Shown: positions 34,152-39,374 of the stretch, piece by piece
Layout: every line of letters begins with the position of its first letter
Position numbering within the stretch: the stretch's first letter is position 1
DNA from: Saprospiraceae bacterium
GTDB taxonomy: Bacteria > Bacteroidota > Bacteroidia > Chitinophagales > Saprospiraceae
Reading direction: 5' to 3'
Assembly (NCBI GenBank): GCA_016787525.1
Contig: JAEUUP010000137.1
Location: 1 to 39,374 of the forward strand
DNA: 39,374 bases
Notes under the pieces: model-generated
The model's database searches: none
Told to the model about the DNA's origin: nothing
The model's input: only the letters and a program-made list of their open reading frames with translations
Program-made: the position numbers and the translations under genes

Positions 34152-34769
34152 TTAAAAACCAAGATTGGCTTGTTCAATAAAACTCAAAATTTCCATTCGT
34201 CCCAATTTTCGTTCGGACGAGGTGATATACTGAGGGGGTAATGTTTCCCAATTTTCGAGCATTTTTTTATTGAAATTCTCTATGTTTCTTTTTCTATCTT
34301 CTGCTTTCAATCTGTCTGTTTTAGTGAAAACAATGACGAAAGGGATGCCTTTTTCGCCCAATTTGTTGATAAAATCGAGGTCAATCGGCTGTGGTGGTAC
34401 CATTGCATCAATCAATACAAAGATGTATTGTAAGGTTTCGCGCTTGGTGAGGTAGTACCAAATCATTTTTTCCCAAGCCTCTCGCATGGTTTTTGATGTG
34501 CGAGCATAGCCATAGCCAGGCATATCCACAATGTACCACGATTCGTTGATGCGAAAGAAGTTCATCGTCTGTGTTTTGCCAGGTGTGCGCGAGGTTTTGG
34601 CAAGGTCTTTTTGTTGGCACAACATATTGATAAGCGACGATTTACCCACATTGGAACGACCTATGAAGGCGTATTCAGGCTTGCCATCGGTTGGACATTT
34701 ATCAGTTTTGACATAACTGCCAACAAATTCAGCTTTTTTGATGTTGCCTATTTCATTTATTATTTTCAA
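34152..34769 (-). CDS. engB: EngB/YihA/YsxC GTPase
   Basis: A 205-residue ribosome-assembly GTPase (large subunit). G1 is GRSNVGKSS, G3 is DMPGYGYA and G4 is TKTDR. The first in-frame codon is TTG at 34769; no ATG lies upstream of the G1 motif at a better position, and the length is normal for the family, so TTG is the best start. The repeat word at 34227-34239 encodes PPQY near the C-terminus, and another copy (34851-34862) lies in its leader. It precedes the acyltransferase gene with 12 bp. Confidence 0.93.
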   Translation of the reverse strand: MKIINEIGNIKKAEFVGSYVKTDKCPTDGKPEYAFIGRSNVGKSSLINMLCQQKDLAKTSRTPGKTQTMNFFRINESWYIVDMPGYGYARTSKTMREAWEKMIWYYLTKRETLQYIFVLIDAMVPPQPIDLDFINKLGEKGIPFVIVFTKTDRLKAEDRKRNIENFNKKMLENWETLPPQYITSSERKLGRMEILSFIEQANLGF

Positions 34770-35004
34770 TATCGAAAGTTTTTTGTTTTATAAAATGAAA
34801 ATTTATAAAAAATTGAAAACCAAATTTTTATAAATAAACGCAAAAAGAGTACCCCTCAGTATGAAAGGCATTTTCCGCGATGCAAAGCTAAAATATATTT
34901 TTTAATCGAGTTAAGATTCTGTTAAACGTGTAATTTTGCGCGCTTAAAAAATCACATTATTTTGAAAACAACGTTACTTAGGAAATTTAAAAATTAAAAG
35001 AGAA
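34770..35004. promoter_or_regulatory. divergent promoter region of engB and the barrel gene
   Basis: TAGCTTTG on the minus strand (34890-34883) and TAATTTTG on the plus strand (34931-34938) both match TAnnTTTG exactly, 40 bp apart and facing outward. A repeat word (34851-34862, four G then TACTC) lies between the minus-strand -7 element and engB, inside the predicted 5' leader. Confidence 0.5.
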
Positions 35005-35646
35005 ATGAAAAAACTGATGATTCTTTTCGTGTGCCTTGCAATGGCACAGACGGCTATTCAAGCACAAGCTATCAAATACGGTGTCAAACTTGGCGTGAGT
35101 ACACCTGATATAAAACCCGCTGATGTCACCGCTTTGCGGTTTAAAAGCGGTACGGACTCTTTTTCGCTCAAGGTCAACGATGCCAACTACGGCTATCACA
35201 TTGGCGGTTGGGTGCGTTTGAAATTGGCTGGTGTTTATTTGCAACCAGAATTGGTATTTAATTCATCAAAAGTTGAATACAAATTGAACAAAATAGGATC
35301 ATCAACGTCTGAAGACAGTGTGACACAACGTTTTAATAATTTGGATTTACCAATTATGATTGGCTTCAAATTGGGTTCGTTCCGTATCAATGGTGGTCCT
35401 GTGGCGCATATTCACCTGAATGGCGACGATGGTTTAGCGGCGTTGAAAGACTATAAAGCGACTTTCCAAACGGCCACTTGGGGCTATCAAGCGGGTATTG
35501 GTTTAGATTTTGGTCGTTTAGGTCTCGATTTGCGCTATGAAGGCAATTTTAATAAATTTGGCGAGCATATTACTTTCGGCGGCAACCAATATGAGTTTAG
35601 TAAAACGCCTGCTCGTATGACTTTGGCTGCGGCAATTAGTTTTTAA
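35005..35646 (+). CDS. small outer-membrane beta-barrel (PorT-like)
   Basis: 213 residues. A signal peptide (to IQAQ) precedes a barrel with KYGVKLGVSTPDI, LAGVYLQPELVFNSSK, NLDLPIMIGFKLG and LGLDLRYEGNFN, the pattern of the PorT/outer-membrane beta-barrel family. PorT itself is a type IX secretion component; this protein is a relative at most, and function is not certain. It ends in ISF. A repeat word lies after the stop (35659-35670), then a strong terminator. Confidence 0.82.
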   Translation: MKKLMILFVCLAMAQTAIQAQAIKYGVKLGVSTPDIKPADVTALRFKSGTDSFSLKVNDANYGYHIGGWVRLKLAGVYLQPELVFNSSKVEYKLNKIGSSTSEDSVTQRFNNLDLPIMIGFKLGSFRINGGPVAHIHLNGDDGLAALKDYKATFQTATWGYQAGIGLDFGRLGLDLRYEGNFNKFGEHITFGGNQYEFSKTPARMTLAAAISF

Positions 35647-35675
35647 GGGAATAAAATTACCCCTCAGTAAAAAAC

Positions 35676-35715
35676 AAAAAAGCCTCCCGAATCGGATGAT
35701 TCGGGAGGCTTTTTT
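35676..35715. terminator. bidirectional terminator
   Basis: A 17-bp perfect stem (AAAAAAGCCTCCCGAAT and its complement) and a 6-nt loop between convergent genes, with A and T runs on both sides, serve both directions. Confidence 0.9.
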
Positions 35716-35742
35716 TGTGTCTGTATTCAGACTATTGTTCGA

Positions 35743-38586
35743 TTAGAATTTGAATGACAATTGAGCATTCAGCATACGACCTACTTGACTGAATTGTGAA
35801 CCATTGTAGCCCAAAATATCGTAGCGACCACTGAATCCTAAGAAACCACGCAACAAAGACTTTTTGGCAGGGTCTGCCAAGGTTGCTTTTGCAGCCGCTT
35901 CGCCAGTAGGATTAGCACCTGGAGTGATTGGGTTGAATTCCAAATCCCATTTTGGCAATACATTCAACAGGTTGTTGCAGTTGAGTGTAACAGATACCTT
36001 TTTGTTGAAGCTGTAACCAATTGACAAGTCAGTCACAACTGCTGGTTTGAATACGGCTTTGATGTAGTTCATATCACCACCACCATTGTCTAAGTCGCGG
36101 AAAGCAGTTGGTCCAATCAATGTATTGTTCAAGTTAACAACCCATTTGTCCAAGCTATAATCGAAACCTAAGATAGATTTGTAAGCTGGACGGCTTTCAA
36201 CCAACAGAGATTTGATTTGAGCATTCAAGATACTTGCGTTGTCTGACTTGATAGCGGCTGGGTCGTTGGGTGTACCAACGATTTCGTTTTTCAAGATAAA
36301 GTTACCTGCTAAGTTCGCTGTCAATTTACCTGCACCCAATGGGATATTGCGATAAGCCACAACATAGTCTAAACCAGAGGTATTGGTTTCGATACCATTG
36401 ATGAAGAATGAGATATTTCTAACACCTGCATTTGTCAAAATTTTGCCCAATGTACTTGTTGCGCTGCTGGAAGAAATTGATGATGAGTAAACGATGCGGT
36501 CTTTGACATTGATGCTGAAATAGTCGAGTGTGATACTCAAGTTTTTCATAGGATTCAAACCTGCACCAACCGTAATGTTTGTCGATTTTTCAGGACGCAA
36601 AGCATCAATACCCAATGCACGAGCTTGCGCACTGCGGTTGTTGAACAAACCTGCTAACTGAATGAAACCATTTACGAAAGAAGCCTGAACAGATTGCGCA
36701 TAGATTTGGTGCAAAGATGGCGCACGGAAACCCGTCGAAGCCGAAGCACGCAATGTCACTTTGTCATCAGCCAATTTGTAACGTGAAGAAATTTTCCATA
36801 CATTGGCATTGCCGAAGTCTGAGTATTTTTCAGTACGACCTGTTGCATTAATCATAAAATCTTCATTGATATCGTAGCTCAAGTCAACATACGCACCAAT
36901 ATTGAAACGTGAGTTAGTACCTGCATTGGTTGCATTCAAACCTGGGAAAGAGTTAGCACCCTCGCCAGAATAAGAAGCAGTGTCACCTGCAACAATAGTA
37001 AATGACTCAGAACGTGCCTCTGCACCAAATGCGATACCGAATTTATCAGTTACATTTTTAGAAATATCAATATTACCTACTGTGTGTTTGAAACCAAAAC
37101 CACCGGGTTTGAAACGCGTTGGACTGGCTTTGCCCAAAGTACGATTGACGGTATTGTCAACAGTATAACTTTGTTGGTTGCCGCCGACTGTCAAACTCAA
37201 GTCGCTTTTCCAGCCATTTGTTTCATTTCTTGCACCAATTGTTGCATTGTAGTCAGACAAATCACCTTCAAATGTTGGCACATAGCCGATATAACCTTTG
37301 TAAAGATCAACAGCATCTTCTGAGAATGCTAAAGTGGCTGCTGTAATATAGTTTTTGCCACCATTATCTGTTGCTTTGTGCAACAAACCACGGTCTTGTC
37401 TCCAATAAGGCTGGCGGAAGTTAGCGTAGCTGAGTACTCTTTTCTTAACCATTGCCGCATTGGCATAGATTTCAGAATTGTCACCTATTTTGAAGCCACC
37501 ATTGACCAAAAATTTAGCGGCTGTGATTTCACCAGAGCCGTTGATGTTGTTACCTGTTGGGTAATCTTTCAAATAAGCTTTGATGAGTTGGTCTTGTGCG
37601 CCACCTGCACCATCACCAAATGTCGCAATTTCAGTAGGAATATCAACGATGCCAGAGCGTACAATACTATTGCTTTGGCTCAAATCAACTGTGTAGTTGA
37701 TATAACCTTTGCCTCCTAAGTTTGTACCACTGTTCAAAGCAACACTGTAGTTGCCACCATAACCATTGCCTGGGATAGGTGTCGCTACGGCATTACCTTT
37801 TGAAGTCGTTGTACCCATATTGATATTCAACGTTGTGTAATCATATTTATCTTTCAAAATCACGTTCATAACGCCCGCAATCGCATCCGAACCATATTGT
37901 GCAGACGCACCGTCGCGCAAAATCTCCACACGCTTAATCGCATCTTGTGGAATAGCCGACAAATCAACACCTGTTTCACCACGACCTGGCGAGAATTGAA
38001 CATACAACAAAGAACTCAAGTTTTTACGTTTGCCGTTGATAAGAATCAAAGTACGGCTTGGGCCCATGTTACGAATTTCCCAAGGGTCAAGCAAGGTTGT
38101 CGCGTCGTTTACAGGCGTATTGACTGAGTTGAACGAAGGCACACGATACTGCAAGGCTTTGTCAAAGCTGGTTTGACCTGTCATCTTCAAATCGCTTGCA
38201 CCCAAAATATCAATAGGCAGTGGTGTATCTGTCACCGTACGTTGTGTATTGCGGCTACCCGTTGAGATAACGACCTCACCTAATACATTGTCAGAATCAG
38301 CAAGCGTGACGTTTACAACACCGCTGGCAGGAATAGCGATTTCTTGTGAAGTATAACCAACTGATGAGATAACGAGCGTTGTTGCACCTTTAGGAGCTGT
38401 AAAACTGAATTTACCATCGCCATCTGTTTGTGCGCCCGTTGTCGTTCCTTTCACTACAACACTGACACCTGGCAAGCCGCCATTTTTGTCCGAAATTGTA
38501 CCAGAGATGGTCATTTGCGCATTTAGAGCTACTGTGCAGAATAGTAAAGTAGCCAAAGCGACTAAGCTTTGAATTGTTTTTTTCAT
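35743..38586 (-). CDS. TonB-dependent receptor with carboxypeptidase-regulatory N-domain
   Basis: 947 residues. Signal peptide to LNAQ, a carboxypeptidase-regulatory-like domain (about 27-110, with ISGTISDKNGGLPGVSVVVKG), a plug (about 120-240, with MGPSRTLILINGKR and ILRDGASAQYGSDAIAGV), and a barrel ending LNAQLSFKF. The sequence is closer to the BtuB/IroN-like plug group than to SusC proper, and no SusD follows. The ligand is not known. Codon use and long repetitive Asn/Thr barrel segments suggest strong expression. None of its 2,844 bp carries the repeat word, the longest motif-free gene here. Confidence 0.9.
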   Translation of the reverse strand: MKKTIQSLVALATLLFCTVALNAQMTISGTISDKNGGLPGVSVVVKGTTTGAQTDGDGKFSFTAPKGATTLVISSVGYTSQEIAIPASGVVNVTLADSDNVLGEVVISTGSRNTQRTVTDTPLPIDILGASDLKMTGQTSFDKALQYRVPSFNSVNTPVNDATTLLDPWEIRNMGPSRTLILINGKRKNLSSLLYVQFSPGRGETGVDLSAIPQDAIKRVEILRDGASAQYGSDAIAGVMNVILKDKYDYTTLNINMGTTTSKGNAVATPIPGNGYGGNYSVALNSGTNLGGKGYINYTVDLSQSNSIVRSGIVDIPTEIATFGDGAGGAQDQLIKAYLKDYPTGNNINGSGEITAAKFLVNGGFKIGDNSEIYANAAMVKKRVLSYANFRQPYWRQDRGLLHKATDNGGKNYITAATLAFSEDAVDLYKGYIGYVPTFEGDLSDYNATIGARNETNGWKSDLSLTVGGNQQSYTVDNTVNRTLGKASPTRFKPGGFGFKHTVGNIDISKNVTDKFGIAFGAEARSESFTIVAGDTASYSGEGANSFPGLNATNAGTNSRFNIGAYVDLSYDINEDFMINATGRTEKYSDFGNANVWKISSRYKLADDKVTLRASASTGFRAPSLHQIYAQSVQASFVNGFIQLAGLFNNRSAQARALGIDALRPEKSTNITVGAGLNPMKNLSITLDYFSINVKDRIVYSSSISSSSATSTLGKILTNAGVRNISFFINGIETNTSGLDYVVAYRNIPLGAGKLTANLAGNFILKNEIVGTPNDPAAIKSDNASILNAQIKSLLVESRPAYKSILGFDYSLDKWVVNLNNTLIGPTAFRDLDNGGGDMNYIKAVFKPAVVTDLSIGYSFNKKVSVTLNCNNLLNVLPKWDLEFNPITPGANPTGEAAAKATLADPAKKSLLRGFLGFSGRYDILGYNGSQFSQVGRMLNAQLSFKF

Positions 38587-39075
38587 ACAGAAAGAGTTTG
38601 ATTTAAGAAAAATTGTTAAGTTATTTGATTAAAGCTGATTTAAAAAATCAGGGCAATATTACGCAAATATTGAAATATGGCATAAGAAATATGGATTTTT
38701 CTATTTTAATAAAATAAAAGTGCGAAATTCTATCAATTTGATAAATAATATTCTTGTCAGTTCTCAAAGCATTTTCCCTAAATCAAAAGTCATTTTTTTT
38801 GCAAAATTAACTCATTCTCACAATCTTCAAGTTTCAGAAGCTCTACGGACTCTGTTTTATCCAAAAGCAAAAGGATTATTGCATACAATACCCAACTCGA
38901 TAATTTAATTTTGCCATTCCATCCATTTAACCAATCAAACAACAACAACAACAAAAGAGACCACCCCATTCTTCTACCCAAGTGCCGTTCCTACGAGGTT
39001 TCTAGATGTCAAAATGGCGGTACTTTTATCCTTTATTTTTGAATAGCTTACTCTTTTATCAATAATGACCGCCTG

Positions 39076-39089
39076 ATACTGAGGGGGGT
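39076..39089 (+). repeat. intergenic TACTGAGGGGGG copy
   Basis: An exact copy with six G followed by TAT, in the non-coding right end; it is 3.4 kb from the previous copy, the second-largest gap between neighbouring copies in the window. Confidence 0.85.
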
Positions 39090-39200
39090 ATCGCCCATAG
39101 AACACGCCATTTTGCAAGCTGCAAAAACCTTTAAAGTTTATAGTAAAATTCTTTAGTAACCAGTAAATAATAACTTGGTCAAACTGTCTTTTGAAGCGCA

Positions 39201-39284
39201 GGTATCCGATACAGAAATTTGAATCGTTTGCTACTTTTTTTCAAAAAAAAGTAGCAAACGATTCAAATTTCTGTATCGGATACC
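39201..39284. repeat. perfect palindrome, 41-bp arms
   Basis: 39201-39241 and 39244-39284 are exact complements with a 2-nt loop. The arm begins GGTATCCGATACAGAAATTT and ends in a T-run at the centre. No gene abuts it. It may be a fold-back artefact, a foldback element or a REP-like hairpin. Confidence 0.9.
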
Positions 39285-39338
39285 TATAGCTTTAACCACA
39301 TTATTACTTACTCGTTACTTAGTCACTCTCCTAAAACG

Positions 39339-39374
39339 CCATTTCTCCGTATGACGAAACCATTTCTCCGTATG
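39339..39374 (+). repeat. 21-bp tandem repeat reaching the window edge
   Basis: CCATTTCTCCGTATG recurs after 21 bp (39339 and 39360), separated by ACGAAA; 1.7 units are visible and the array may go on past the end. Confidence 0.7.

Larger units (their letters stand above)
569..39089. repeat. dispersed word TACTGAGGGG, 38 exact copies
   Basis: Exact copies. Plus strand (TACTGAGGGG) starts, to within a base: 569, 1502, 4929, 5446, 7623, 8284, 11478, 15827, 16550, 17413, 18818, 19011, 23491, 25064, 28689, 29153, 32273, 32915, 34228, 39077. Minus strand (CCCCTCAGTA) at about: 4207, 5840, 6793, 14747, 16176, 17191, 17587, 19554, 21244, 22104, 22856, 23276, 25888, 26801, 31661, 31894, 34852, 35660. 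Flanks: A before the word in 30, T in 7, C in 1. The G-run is 4 in 20 copies, 5 in 12, 6 in 4, 7 in 1 and 8 in 1. The base after the run is T in 30. Eleven copies go on to GGTAT. Twenty-six copies are in genes (counting the one over the priA start) and 12 are outside. I counted by eye. Confidence 0.93.
38587..39374. other. non-coding right end
   Basis: No credible gene; small open frames here have poor composition. The stretch holds the TonB-gene leader (about 38600-38680, with an approximate -7 element AATATTTG), a short CAA-type microsatellite (about 38938-38956), one TACTGAGGGGGG copy (39076-39089, full ATAC/GTAT dyad), the 41-bp-arm palindrome (39201-39284) and the 21-bp repeat at the edge. 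It may border a region of repeats or a mobile-element remnant that continues outside. Confidence 0.45.

Noticed and set aside
38720-38981. Small open frames in the non-coding right end
   Set aside because: Poor composition, partly a CAA-type microsatellite read as Leu runs; no start signal and no family.
569-39089. Interpretation of the repeat word as Chi or KOPS
   Set aside because: Those act with strand bias relative to replication; here 20 copies are on one strand and 18 on the other within one window. A window straddling the origin or terminus could still mislead.
569-39089. Interpretation of the word as promoter or operator
   Set aside because: Two thirds of the copies are inside genes at many positions and in both directions, and they do not line up with the -7 elements.
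39076-39374. Insertion sequence end at the right edge
   Set aside because: A palindrome and short tandem repeat are seen, but there is no transposase frame or target duplication within the window.

Overview
The window is AT-rich and reads as a chromosome segment of a member of the Bacteroidota, probably a Saprospiria, Chitinophagia or Cytophagia relative. The evidence is two PorP/SprF-type outer-membrane proteins, a CHU_C (type IX secretion, type B) sorting domain, SprB repeats, TonB receptors with a carboxypeptidase-regulatory N-terminal domain, a DUF5777-type barrel, futalosine-route menaquinone synthesis, and -7 promoter elements of the TAnnTTTG form in place of sigma-70 boxes. I see no rRNA, tRNA, CRISPR array, prophage or complete insertion sequence.

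Layout. 0.3-4.3 kb: a TonB receptor followed by a BNR-repeat exported protein (minus strand). 4.3-8.2 kb: housekeeping genes on the minus strand (pyrR, queD-like, folE, SUI1/YciH, tilS). 8.4-14.6 kb: plus-strand surface genes: a lipoprotein, a protein built of 15-residue repeats, a CHU_C cargo protein, and a PorP-TSP3-OmpA fusion. 14.7-20.2 kb: priA, a single-domain globin, a very short lipoprotein, a multi-span membrane protein with a Crp-family regulator, and a small membrane protein. 20.5-22.0 kb: an acyl-CoA carboxylase beta subunit. 22.2-27.6 kb: seven minus-strand genes (mqnE, a Cys-rich unknown, DUF5777 barrel, YceI, OB-fold-like protein, two haem-binding lipoproteins). 27.8-29.1 kb: Fcy1-like cytosine deaminase and TraB/GumN. 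29.1-34.8 kb: NlpC/P60 hydrolase, a second PorP/SprF, a DUF2520 dehydrogenase-like protein, a small conserved protein, a PlsB-like acyltransferase and engB. 35.0-38.6 kb: a small barrel and a large TonB receptor. 38.6-39.4 kb is non-coding, with a perfect 41-bp-arm palindrome and the start of a 21-bp tandem repeat.

The most striking feature is not a gene. The word TACTGAGGGG (reverse complement CCCCTCAGTA) occurs exactly 38 times in 39.4 kb, about once per kb. A uniform model predicts fewer than 0.1 copies of a given 10-mer on both strands. The extended form is WTACTGAGGGG(G)T. It lies on both strands about equally, in 26 intragenic and 12 intergenic places. Inside genes it is read in all five reading frames that lack a stop and never in the sixth, which carries TGA, so the conserved object is DNA and not peptide. 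priA alone holds five copies, while most exported-protein genes, including the 2.8-kb TonB receptor at the right end, hold none. This resembles the genome-wide signature words of other bacteria (DNA-uptake sequences, HIP1). I know of no described equivalent with this sequence in Bacteroidota, but I could not search.

Gene cooperation: the 9.7-14.6 kb genes look like a secreted-surface-protein module with its own outer-membrane partner. The 23.5-27.6 kb genes look like an envelope electron-transfer or haem-associated cluster. folE with the queD-like gene points to a pterin or queuosine-precursor step.
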